Source: Burkholderia pyrrocinia (GTDB lineage Bacteria > Pseudomonadota > Gammaproteobacteria > Burkholderiales > Burkholderiaceae). Taken from it: a stretch of 64,000 bases of DNA. Below, piece by piece: positions 56,211 to 64,000 of the stretch. Made by a program: the position numbers and the translations under genes. The notes below the pieces were generated by a model. That model did no database searches, had not been told where the DNA came from, and worked only from the letters and a program-made list of their open reading frames with translations. The stretch is taken from assembly GCF_022809715.1 (NCBI RefSeq), contig NZ_CP094460.1, positions 62,001 through 126,000 of the forward strand, given 5' to 3'. Position 1 is the stretch's first letter. Each line of letters opens with the position of its first letter.

Positions 56211-57629
56211 TTGTCCGAATTCACTTCCCCCGCCGGCGCCCGGGAGCCGGCCGTCAATTGGCGCGCGATGTCCGCCGTGCTGCTGGCCGTCGCGCTCGCG
56301 ACGCTCGACACCGCGATCGCGAACACCGCGCTGCCCGCGATCGCCGCCGACCTGCATGCGTCGCCGGCTGCGTCCGTGTGGATCATCAATGCGTACCAGC
56401 TCGCGATGGTCGCGACGCTGCTGCCGTTCGCGTCGCTCGGCGACATCGTTGGCCACAAGCGCGTGTATATCGCCGGGCTCGCGGTGTTCACGCTCGCATC
56501 GCTCGGTTGTTCGCTCGCGTCGACGCTGCCGATGCTGACGGCCGCGCGGATCGTGCAGGGCTTCGGCGCGAGCGCGATCATGAGCGTCAACGTCGCGCTG
56601 ATCCGCGGCCTGTTTCCCGCGCACCGGCTCGGGCGCGGCGTCGGCTTCAACGCGCTCGTCGTCGGCGTGTCGTTCGCGGTGGGGCCGACGATCGCGTCGC
56701 TGATCCTGTCGGTCGCCGCATGGCCGTGGCTGTTCGCGGTGAACGTGCCGCTCGGCGTGTTCGCGCTCGCGGTGGCGATTCCGTCGCTGCCGCAGACGGC
56801 GCGCGGCAAGCACGCGTTCGATCCGGTCGCCGCACTGTTCAACGTGATCACGTTCGCGTCGCTGATCTTCGCGCTCGGCGAATTCGCGCAGCGCGGGCCG
56901 CTTTCCGTGGTGTTCGCGGCTGCTGCGGTTGCGTTCGCGTTCGGCTGGCTGCTGATCCGCCGCCAGGCCGGGCACCCGGCGCCGATGCTGCCGGTCGACC
57001 TGTTTCGCCGGCCCGTGTTCACGCTGTCCGCGCTGACCGCCGTGTGCGCGTTCGCCGCACAGGGGCTCGCGTTCGTGTCGCTGCCGTTCTATTTCGAAAC
57101 CGTCCTGCATCGCAACGCGGTCGAGACGGGGTTCCTGATGACGCCGTGGTCGGCGATCGTCGCGCTCGCCGCGCCGATCGCGGGCCGCCTGTCGGATCGA
57201 TACCCGCCCGGCCTGCTCGGTGCGATCGGGCTCGCGTTGCTGAGCGCGGGCATGGTGTCGCTCGCCGCACTGCCGGCGGCGCCGAACGTATTCGACATCG
57301 GCTGGCGGATGATGCTGTGCGGCGCGGGCTTCGGCTTCTTCCAGTCGCCGAACCTGAAGGCGCTGATGTCGAGCGCGCCGCCCGAGCGCAGCGGCGGCGC
57401 GAGCGGGATCATCGCGACCGCGCGGCTGATCGGGCAGGCAACGGGCGCGGCGCTCGTCGCGCTGTCGTTCGGGATCGCGGGGCGTCACGGGCCGACGCTC
57501 GCGCTGATGCTCGGTGCGGGATTCGCGGGGGCCGCGAGCGTCGCGAGCGGGTTGCGGCTGTTTGCGCCGTCGCATCGGATCGGTGTGCCGGCCGCACCGG
57601 AGCCTGTGAAGGAGCGGGCGACGGAGTAG
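56211..57629 (+). CDS. MFS multidrug transporter, DHA2 (14-TM) type
   Basis: A 472-residue major-facilitator protein with about 14 TM helices. DHA2-type motifs are present: ATLDTAIANTALPAIAADLH (motif D1) and SLGDIVGHKRVYIAGLAVF (motif A), with ARIVQGFGASAIMSVNVALI. Start TTG 56211, with ATG 56268 as alternative. It is a drug/proton antiporter of unknown substrate. It converges with sedolisin 2, with a hairpin in between. Confidence 0.9.
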   Translation: MSEFTSPAGAREPAVNWRAMSAVLLAVALATLDTAIANTALPAIAADLHASPAASVWIINAYQLAMVATLLPFASLGDIVGHKRVYIAGLAVFTLASLGCSLASTLPMLTAARIVQGFGASAIMSVNVALIRGLFPAHRLGRGVGFNALVVGVSFAVGPTIASLILSVAAWPWLFAVNVPLGVFALAVAIPSLPQTARGKHAFDPVAALFNVITFASLIFALGEFAQRGPLSVVFAAAAVAFAFGWLLIRRQAGHPAPMLPVDLFRRPVFTLSALTAVCAFAAQGLAFVSLPFYFETVLHRNAVETGFLMTPWSAIVALAAPIAGRLSDRYPPGLLGAIGLALLSAGMVSLAALPAAPNVFDIGWRMMLCGAGFGFFQSPNLKALMSSAPPERSGGASGIIATARLIGQATGAALVALSFGIAGRHGPTLALMLGAGFAGAASVASGLRLFAPSHRIGVPAAPEPVKERATE

Positions 57630-57666
57630 GGTGATGCGCGAATACCGCGCGACCTGAACGCGACCA

Positions 57667-57702
57667 GGCCGGCGCGCGGCAAACTGCTGCCGCGCGCCGG
57701 CC
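57667..57702. terminator. 15 bp hairpin between MFS and sedolisin 2
   Basis: Perfect stem GGCCGGCGCGCGGCA/TGCCGCGCGCCGGCC without a T-run, between convergent genes. It is probably a shared transcription end. Confidence 0.6.
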
Positions 57703-57714
57703 TTCACATATCGC

Positions 57715-59454
57715 TCAGAACCCGCCCGACTTGATCAGCTGATTGAGGTTCGCGATGTTCAGGCTGCCGAAGCCGGTCGTCAGATCCCAGCCGGTGCCGG
57801 CGGTGTAGCCATACCCCTGATAGCCGTTGTTCCCCGACACGACGTCATAGCGCACGAGCGACCGGTTCGACGGAATCGCGCGATACAGGTTGCCGGCCGG
57901 GAAACCGAGGCCCGTGCCGTTCGCCGCGAGCAGGCGCGCCCAGAAGCCCGTGAAAATCGGCGCGGCGAGACTCGTGCCGCCGATCTGCTGCAACTGGCCG
58001 TAGTTGTAGATGTACGCGCCCGTGCTTTGCGCGGCGTCGAACGAGACATCCGGCAACTGACGGCTGCTGCCCGACTGCCACGAAGGCGCGGGCAGGATCG
58101 TGCTGACGCCGCCGCCCGTCGCCCACAGCTTGCCGTTGCCGTCGAGGCCTTCGTTCCACACCGTTTCGTTCGAGAACGCGCCCGCCGACGTCGTGTAGAG
58201 CGTCGTGCCGCCGATCGCGAGCACGTGCGGCGACGAAGCCGGCCACGACACCGTGTAGTTCGAGCCGTCCGGATAGCCGCGGTTGTTGCACTCGTACACG
58301 CCTTCGTCGCCCGACGACACCGAGAACGTCTGGCCTTGCGCCGCGGCCGTCGTGAAGATCTGCTCCTCGGCGTCGAGCGTGCCGTCTGCGTTCGCGTCGG
58401 TTTCGCACCAGCCGAGCGACACGTTGATCACTTTCGCGGTGTTGTCCGACACCGCGCGGTTGAACGCCTGCGTGAGCCCCGTGTTGCCCGAGGCGTTGAG
58501 GTCGGCCATGTAGAACACGAGCTTGCCGACCTGGCCGCCGGCCGAGCCGACGATCGACTGGCTGTCGAGATCCCATTCGCCCTGGCCGTCCTGGTCGTCG
58601 CTGTAGCTGCCGCTCGTGCCGGTGCCGTTGGTCTTGACGGTCTGCGTCGAGACCGTGCCGTAACCGTTGCTCGACGTGAACTGCTTCAGGTCCTGCAGCG
58701 TCTGCGACACGCCGCCGATCGTGATGATGCCGACGGTCACGCCGGCCGCGGTCGGCACACCGGTCGCGTTGTAGAGGCCCGGGAATTCCTTCGGATAGTG
58801 GCCCGTCGCCGTGCCGGCCGCGAGTGCTTGCGGCTTCGCCACGTTGCCGATGCGCAGCATCGGCCGTGCGCGCGCGACGTTCTGCAGCCCGAGCACCGAG
58901 CCGACGATGTTGCCGAGCGCGCTCGGCACCTGCGCGGTCGATGCGTTCGCGAAGCCCGAGCGGCCCGCGTACTCGAAGTGCACGAGCGACGTGTTGAACG
59001 CGGTCTTCACCGTGCCGGCCGTGCCGCGCGCGGACACCAGCAGCCGGTTCGGCGCGACCTCGATGTTCACGAAGCCGCTCTTGCGCAGATAGTCGACGAC
59101 CGACTTCACCTGCGCGTCGGTCGGCGCGTAGCTGGCGAGGAACTGTTCGTGCGTCAGGTACTGGCGGTAATGCGCGCTGCCGGGCCGGTTCACGTCGCGC
59201 GCCAGTTGCTTGAGCTGCGCGGCGTTGCGCAGCTTCAGGCTGACGACGACGTCCGTCGTCTCGCCGGCCGCGAGTTCGAGCGACGGCGCCGCGCTGCGCG
59301 CCATCAACTGCGGGCCGGTCAGAAAGGCCTTCGTGTGGGTGTCGACCCAGTCCGTCGTCGCGTGCGCTGCGCCGGCGGCGAGCACGAGCGGCCATGCGCA
59401 CGCAAGGTGGCGGGGCGAAGGAAGGGGCAGGGCAAACCGGGCATTCCTTTTCAT
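57715..59454 (-). CDS. Sedolisin-family (S53) secreted serine-carboxyl peptidase 2
   Basis: A 579-residue preproprotein. Signal peptide (about 1-32, ending AGAAHATT), propeptide with NAAQLKQLARDVNRPGSAHY and YLTHEQFLASYAPTDAQ, catalytic E293/D297 in GEWDLDSQ, and nucleophile S495 in GGTSLAAP. It is the same family as the peptidase at 20381-22210 but a distinct paralogue. The C-terminal GWDLTTGFGSLN carries the Ca site region. Probably secreted. Confidence 0.92.
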   Translation of the reverse strand: MKRNARFALPLPSPRHLACAWPLVLAAGAAHATTDWVDTHTKAFLTGPQLMARSAAPSLELAAGETTDVVVSLKLRNAAQLKQLARDVNRPGSAHYRQYLTHEQFLASYAPTDAQVKSVVDYLRKSGFVNIEVAPNRLLVSARGTAGTVKTAFNTSLVHFEYAGRSGFANASTAQVPSALGNIVGSVLGLQNVARARPMLRIGNVAKPQALAAGTATGHYPKEFPGLYNATGVPTAAGVTVGIITIGGVSQTLQDLKQFTSSNGYGTVSTQTVKTNGTGTSGSYSDDQDGQGEWDLDSQSIVGSAGGQVGKLVFYMADLNASGNTGLTQAFNRAVSDNTAKVINVSLGWCETDANADGTLDAEEQIFTTAAAQGQTFSVSSGDEGVYECNNRGYPDGSNYTVSWPASSPHVLAIGGTTLYTTSAGAFSNETVWNEGLDGNGKLWATGGGVSTILPAPSWQSGSSRQLPDVSFDAAQSTGAYIYNYGQLQQIGGTSLAAPIFTGFWARLLAANGTGLGFPAGNLYRAIPSNRSLVRYDVVSGNNGYQGYGYTAGTGWDLTTGFGSLNIANLNQLIKSGGF

Positions 59455-60128
59455 CGGGAGTCCTTTTTAGGAGAGACGACGTTGCTGGAGCCCACAACCC
59501 TTGTGGGGCCGCGAGCGGTGACGAGCGTAGGGCGTCGGTGCCGTTCAGGTAGCTGCCAGTTTCCATAGCTGTCAGTTCTGACATCGGCGTGCGGAATTGC
59601 GCGTGGCGCACGGTGAACGCGGCGAGCGGCGGCCGCCGGCGAGGGAACCGGTTCGCGACACGACGGCACGACGATGCGCGGCGTTCGCGCGCACGAGTCG
59701 TTCGTCGCAGCGCCGGAACGTGCGCGATGACGTCGCGGACCGGCCATGCGCATGCGTGCTTCGCGACCGGGTGTGGACGCAGGCCCGAGTCGCACTATGT
59801 GGTCAAACGATGCGATGCGGGCCGAGCCGCTTCGCGCATGCACAAAAACAGGGCCGGCCGATCCCGATCGTTTCCCGAACTGTGGAACAGCGCATGGCCC
59901 AGTCTTGCAGGCGGCTTTCGGACGCGAGGCCGCCATCATGAATTAGAGCAAACACTCGAGTCCGGACGGGCAAAGCAGGCGTGATCCGGCGGCAAGCGAA
60001 GCCTTCGGCACGTCCGCTTCCGGCGCGATTGCGCCCGACGCGAAGCGTGCCCGCATGCGGCAACGGCACGCATCGGCATCCGCGAAATTCCTTCTTGACT
60101 CTTGCCGTTCAGCAGATATTCTCCAATC
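59455..60128. other. Intergenic stretch, no gene seen
   Basis: About 670 bp of divergent upstream sequence for sedolisin 2 and the ArsR operon. Frames in it lack starts and protein-like composition. Confidence 0.5.
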
Positions 60129-60146
60129 CATAACCAACGGGTTATG
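60129..60146 (+). promoter_or_regulatory. ArsR operator dyad over the start codon
   Basis: A perfect inverted repeat CATAACC-AACG-GGTTATG, 7 bp per arm, whose right arm contains the arsR ATG (60144). The dyad, its position and the ArsR-SRPBCC operon downstream point to autorepression. Confidence 0.7.
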
Positions 60147-60479
60147 AATTTGGACATGCAGAACGCTCACGACATGCTTTTCAGGACGCTTGCCGATCCG
60201 ACGCGCCGCGCGCTTTTCGAGCGGCTGTGCGAGGAGGGCGAGCTCACGGTTGCCGCGCTGACCGCCCATGCGGGCGTCTCGCAGCCGGCCGTGTCGAAGC
60301 ATCTCGGCGTACTGAAGCAGGCCGGGCTCGTGAATGACCGTCACGAAGGCCGGCAGACGCACTACAGCGCACAGCCGCAAGCGCTGGCCCCGCTGATCGA
60401 CTGGACGAGCCAGATGGCAGGCTTCTGGCAGAACCGGTTCGACGCCCTCGAAGATCTGCTCAAGAGGATGGATCAATGA
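60144..60479 (+). CDS. ArsR-family repressor
   Basis: A 111-residue winged helix-turn-helix repressor (FRTLADPTRRALFERLCEEG, then HAGVSQPAVSKHLGVLKQAG). It lacks an obvious metal-binding cysteine motif, so it belongs to the non-metal, SRPBCC-linked group. ATG 60144 or 60156 is the start. It overlaps the AHSA1 gene by ATGA. Confidence 0.9.
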   Translation: MNLDMQNAHDMLFRTLADPTRRALFERLCEEGELTVAALTAHAGVSQPAVSKHLGVLKQAGLVNDRHEGRQTHYSAQPQALAPLIDWTSQMAGFWQNRFDALEDLLKRMDQ

Positions 60480-60907
60480 ACCAAGCCACTACCGAAACGC
60501 GCTCCGTCGTCGTCGAACGGGAGCTGCCCCATCCGCCGGAGAAGATCTGGCGCGCGCTCACGCAACCGCACCTGATCGAGGCGTGGCTGATGAAGAGCGA
60601 CTTCGAGCCCGTCGCGGGCCGCGCCTTCAGCTTCCGCGCGGACTGGGGCTCGGTCGACTGCACGGTCCTGACGATCGAGCCGCCGCGCGCGCTGTCCTAC
60701 ACATGGGCCGCGTACGGTCTCGAAAGCGTCGTCACGTGGACGCTCACGCCGACGCCGGCCGGCACGCACCTGCGCATGGAGCAGGTCGGCTTCCGCGCGG
60801 ATCAGGAGCAGGCATACCGCGGCGCGCAGCACGGCTGGGTACGGTTCTTCGAGTCGCTCGAACAGGTGCTGGCCCGCCCCGACGAACGCACGGAGGCCCG
60901 CGCATGA
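60476..60907 (+). CDS. AHSA1/SRPBCC-domain protein
   Basis: A 143-residue SRPBCC-fold protein (VERELPHPPEKIWRALTQPH, then EAWLMKSDFEPVAGRAFSFR). The fold binds hydrophobic ligands. Such proteins are usual partners of ArsR repressors of this type, as here. ATGA overlaps join it to both neighbours. Confidence 0.9.
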   Translation: MNQATTETRSVVVERELPHPPEKIWRALTQPHLIEAWLMKSDFEPVAGRAFSFRADWGSVDCTVLTIEPPRALSYTWAAYGLESVVTWTLTPTPAGTHLRMEQVGFRADQEQAYRGAQHGWVRFFESLEQVLARPDERTEARA

Positions 60908-61341
60908 GTGCAACGGACCTGCAACCGTCGGAGCGCATCGACGCGCTGATCGCCGGCATCGCCGACTGGCGCGGTCCGCTCTTCGCGGACCTCCGCCAGA
61001 CGATCCTCGCGGCCGATGACGGCATCGTCGAGGAATGGAAATGGATGGGCAGCCCCGTGTGGTCGCGCGACGGGATGATCGCGGTCGCGAATGCGCACAA
61101 GGGCAAGGTGAAGCTGACGTTCATGCACGGCGCGCATCTGCCCGATCCCGGCGGGCTGTTCAATGACGGCCTCGAAGGCAATGCGCGGCGCGCGATCGAT
61201 TTCTTCGAAGGCGACCGGATCGACAAGCGGGCGCTGAAGACCCTCGTGCGCGCGGCGATCGAATACAACCGCACCCATCTGAAGAAGAACGCGCGAGGCG
61301 CGGGCGCGGGCGCGAAGGCGCGCGGCGACAAGGCGGCGTGA
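60904..61341 (+). CDS. DUF1801-family protein
   Basis: A 145-residue DUF1801 protein (LRQTILAADDGIVEEWKWMG, then MIAVANAHKGKVKLTFMHGA) with a Lys/Ala-rich tail. It overlaps the AHSA1 gene by ATGA and ends the three-gene operon. Function is unknown; it may bind small molecules or act on stress. Confidence 0.88.
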   Translation: MSATDLQPSERIDALIAGIADWRGPLFADLRQTILAADDGIVEEWKWMGSPVWSRDGMIAVANAHKGKVKLTFMHGAHLPDPGGLFNDGLEGNARRAIDFFEGDRIDKRALKTLVRAAIEYNRTHLKKNARGAGAGAKARGDKAA

Positions 61342-61381
61342 CGCGTCGGACGAACGGCCGCATCGCGTAACGCGCGCAGGC

Positions 61382-61408
61382 AAAAAAAAGCCCGACACGA
61401 GGTCGGGC
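61382..61408 (-). terminator. Terminator of acnA
   Basis: Stem GCCCGAC/GTCGGGC with A8 on the plus strand, that is T8 for the minus-strand acnA transcript. Confidence 0.85.
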
Positions 61409-61466
61409 ATCCAAATCGGCCGCAACCGCCCGCGAGGCGGCTGCGGCACCTGCAAAAGCAGGGTGC

Positions 61467-64000
61467 TTACGCTGCGAGCAGCGAGCGCAGCACGAACGGC
61501 AGGATACCGCCGTGCTTGTAGTAGTCGACTTCGATCGGCGTATCGATGCGCAGCAGCACCTGCACGCGCTGCGTTTCGCCGTTCTTGCGGTTGATCACGA
61601 GCGTGACGTCCTGCTGCGGCTTGAAGTCGTCGCCGAGGCCTTCGATGTCGTACGTCTCGTCGCCGGTGATGCCGAGCGACTGGACGCTGTCCGAGCCCTT
61701 GAACTGCAGCGGCAGCACGCCCATGCCGACCAGGTTCGAGCGGTGGATGCGCTCGAAGCTGCGTGCGATCACGGCCTTCACGCCGAGCAGTTGCGTGCCC
61801 TTCGCGGCCCAGTCGCGCGACGAGCCCGTGCCGTACTCTTCGCCTGCGAACACGACGGTCGGCGTGTCGGCGGCGATGTACTGCATCGCTGCATCATAGA
61901 TCGACTGCTGTTCGCCGCTCGGCTGGTGGATCGTCAGGCCGCCTTCGACGCGCGTGCCGTCCGCCTTCGCCGGGATCATCAGGTTCTTGATCCGGACGTT
62001 CGCGAACGTGCCGCGCATCATCACGTCGTGGTTGCCGCGGCGCGAGCCATAGCTGTTGAAGTCGGCCTTCTGCACGCCGTTTTCCTTCAGCCACTTGCCT
62101 GCCGGCGAATCTTCCTTGATCGAGCCTGCCGGGCTGATGTGGTCGGTCGTGACCGAGTCGCCGAAGATGCCCAGTGCGCGCGCGCCCTTGACCGACGGGA
62201 TCGAAGCGGCCGGTTCCATCGAGAAGTCGTTGCCGAAGAACGGCGGCTCCGCGATGTACGTCGACTTCGGCCAGTCGTAGACCTGGCCCGATTCGCCCTC
62301 GATCTTGCTCCAGAGGTCGCCCTTCTTGGTCAGCTTCGAGTAGTTGTCCTCGAACTTCTTCGGATCGAGCGCGAACTTGAGCAGCGCGTGGATTTCATCG
62401 CTCGTCGGCCAGATGTCGCCGAGGTAGATGTCGCGGCCGCCCTTGCCCTTGCCGACCGGCTCGGTCATCAGGTCGCGCGTGATGTTGCCGGCGATCGCGT
62501 ACGCGACGACGAGCGGCGGCGATGCGAGGAAGTTCGCGCGGATGTTCGGGTGGATACGCGCTTCGAAGTTACGGTTGCCCGACAGCACGGCTGCCGCGAC
62601 GAGGTCGTTCTTCGTGATCGCTTCGTTCAGTTCCGGCGTCAGGTCGCCCGCGTTGCCGATACAGGTCGTGCAGCCGTAGGCCGCGACTTCGAAGCCGAGC
62701 TTCGACAGGTAGGGCAGCAGGCCCGTTTTCGTCAGGTACTCGGTGACGATGCGCGATCCCGGCGCGAGCGACGTCTTGATGTGCGGTGCGACGGTCAGGC
62801 CGGCTTCGACGGCCTTCTTCGCGAGCAGGCCGGCAGCCAGCAGCACGCTCGGGTTCGACGTGTTCGTGCACGACGTGATCGCGGCGATCAGCACGTCGCC
62901 GTTCTTCACGTCGACGCCGTTGCTCGTCGTGTACTGCGTGTTCAGGTCGTCCGCCTTCTTCGCGAAGCCGTTCTCCGCGACCGGCTTCGAGAACAGGTCG
63001 GTGAACGTCGACTTGACGTTGCCGATCTCGATGCGGTCCTGCGGGCGCTTCGGGCCGGCCAGCGACGGTGCGACCGTTGCCAGGTCCAGCGTGACCGTCT
63101 TCGTGTAGTCGATGTCGCCGGCCTTCGGAATGCCGAACAGCTTCTGCGCCTTGAAGTAGTTTTCGAACGCGGCGATTTCCGCCTTCGTGCGGCCCGTGCC
63201 TTCGAAGTAGTCGATCGTCTTTTCGTCGACCGGGAAGAAGCCCATCGTCGCGCCGTATTCCGGCGCCATGTTGCCGATCGTTGCGCGGTCCGGCAGCGAC
63301 AGCGACTTCGTGCCTTCGCCGAAGAATTCGACGAACTTGCCGACGACCTTTTCCTTGCGCAGCATTTCGGTGATCGTCAGTACCAGGTCGGTAGCCGTCA
63401 CGCCTTCGCGCAGCTTGCCCTTCAGCTCGACGCCGACGACGTCCGGCGTCAGGAAGTACACCGGCTGGCCGAGCATGCCGGCTTCGGCTTCGATGCCGCC
63501 CACGCCCCAGCCGACCACGCCGATGCCGTTGATCATCGTCGTGTGGCTGTCCGTGCCGACGAGGGTGTCCGGGTAGTACACGGTGTCGCCGCCGTCCGCC
63601 TTCTTGTGGACGCCGCGCGCGAGATATTCGAGGTTCACCTGGTGGACGATGCCGACGCCCGGCGGCACGACCTTGAACGTGTCGAAGGCCTGCATGCCCC
63701 ACTTCATGAACTGGTAGCGCTCGTTGTTGCGCTGGAATTCCAGTTTCATGTTCAGGTCGAGCGCGTCCTTCTGGCGGAAGTAGTCGATCTGGACCGAGTG
63801 GTCGACGACGAGATCGACCGGGACCAGCGGCTCGATCTTCTTCGGATTCTTGCCCGTGCGCTCGGCGACGCCGCGCATGGCCGCGATGTCGGCGAGCAGC
63901 GGCACGCCCGTGAAGTCCTGCAGCACGACGCGCGACACCACGAACGGAATCTCGTCGACGCGCTTCGCGGTCGGCTTCCAGTTCGCGAGCTGCTCGATGT
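61467..64000 (-). CDS. acnA: Aconitate hydratase A (5' part outside window)
   Basis: At least 844 residues are visible in one open frame that runs past base 64000. The N-terminus of about 60 residues is therefore missing; the GTG at 63941 is not the real start. Fe-S and active-site features are present: [13 protein letters not shown] and [10 protein letters not shown] supply the cluster cysteines, and RDWAAKGT lies in the C-terminal swivel domain. It is the TCA and methylcitrate-cycle-linked aconitase, cytosolic. Terminator at 61382-61408. Confidence 0.96.
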   Translation of the reverse strand, partial: IEQLANWKPTAKRVDEIPFVVSRVVLQDFTGVPLLADIAAMRGVAERTGKNPKKIEPLVPVDLVVDHSVQIDYFRQKDALDLNMKLEFQRNNERYQFMKWGMQAFDTFKVVPPGVGIVHQVNLEYLARGVHKKADGGDTVYYPDTLVGTDSHTTMINGIGVVGWGVGGIEAEAGMLGQPVYFLTPDVVGVELKGKLREGVTATDLVLTITEMLRKEKVVGKFVEFFGEGTKSLSLPDRATIGNMAPEYGATMGFFPVDEKTIDYFEGTGRTKAEIAAFENYFKAQKLFGIPKAGDIDYTKTVTLDLATVAPSLAGPKRPQDRIEIGNVKSTFTDLFSKPVAENGFAKKADDLNTQYTTSNGVDVKNGDVLIAAITSCTNTSNPSVLLAAGLLAKKAVEAGLTVAPHIKTSLAPGSRIVTEYLTKTGLLPYLSKLGFEVAAYGCTTCIGNAGDLTPELNEAITKNDLVAAAVLSGNRNFEARIHPNIRANFLASPPLVVAYAIAGNITRDLMTEPVGKGKGGRDIYLGDIWPTSDEIHALLKFALDPKKFEDNYSKLTKKGDLWSKIEGESGQVYDWPKSTYIAEPPFFGNDFSMEPAASIPSVKGARALGIFGDSVTTDHISPAGSIKEDSPAGKWLKENGVQKADFNSYGSRRGNHDVMMRGTFANVRIKNLMIPAKADGTRVEGGLTIHQPSGEQQSIYDAAMQYIAADTPTVVFAGEEYGTGSSRDWAAKGTQLLGVKAVIARSFERIHRSNLVGMGVLPLQFKGSDSVQSLGITGDETYDIEGLGDDFKPQQDVTLVINRKNGETQRVQVLLRIDTPIEVDYYKHGGILPFVLRSLLAA

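Noticed and set aside
54963..57707. Long minus-strand frame opposite the ABC permease and MFS genes
   Set aside because: Arg-rich shadow frame; both plus-strand genes are clear membrane transporters.

Overview
The window looks like Burkholderia, most probably a Burkholderia cepacia complex member. It is GC-rich, and it carries a near-canonical B. cepacia-type secreted lipase with its steric foldase, kumamolisin/sedolisin-type secreted peptidases, an OprC-type copper receptor, and many MocR and RND genes. This mix of secreted enzymes, efflux and accessory metabolism fits the second chromosome, but that placement is inference.

Layout. (1) 1-11336: a defence island of visibly lower GC and different codon use. 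It holds the C-terminal end of a TerB-domain protein, a BrxD-like ATPase and a DEAD/DEAH helicase, together matching the Shango set. After a 95 bp gap comes a complete type I Wadjet operon, jetABCD. (2) 11501-12835: an IS2-group IS3-family element whose orfB is broken by an AC duplication. Its right end cuts off a resident small gene on the minus strand at codon 25, so the island/core junction is a rearranged scar. (3) 12.9-20.4 kb: small hypothetical genes, a PRC-barrel protein, a secreted protein, a phospholipase-D-type lipoprotein, and a MocR regulator divergent from a flavin-binding oxidase-like protein. (4) 20.4-30 kb: sedolisin 1, then a five-gene efflux operon on the minus strand (adaptor, RND pump, outer-membrane factor, OmpR-type regulator, and a truncated HAMP sensor that has lost its kinase domains). 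(5) 30.3-37 kb: ankB-katB peroxide defence pair, an outer-membrane-factor remnant, a large MscS-type channel, and a luciferase-like oxidoreductase. (6) 37-44.7 kb: a long non-coding stretch with an sRNA-like double hairpin, a sirtuin, a DUF938 methyltransferase, gnd, a DUF4148 protein, a LysM/degenerate LytM lipoprotein, a Pr6Pr-type membrane protein and cytochrome b561. (7) 44.7-59.5 kb: a copper unit (DUF2946 plus OprC-like receptor), lipA-lif, a MocR regulator divergent from a four-gene polyamine/amine-type ABC transporter, a 14-TM MFS pump, and sedolisin 2. (8) 60.1-64 kb: an ArsR-AHSA1-DUF1801 operon with an operator dyad over its start codon, then the 3' part of aconitase A, which runs off the window.

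How parts work together. Shango and Wadjet form two independent DNA-directed immunity modules. Wadjet is a JetABC SMC machine with the JetD nuclease and cleaves small circular DNA. Shango combines a TerB protein, an ATPase and a helicase and acts against phage. The rest is core or near-core Burkholderia physiology: secretion, efflux, metal and peroxide stress, and central carbon metabolism. No tRNA, rRNA or CRISPR array was seen.
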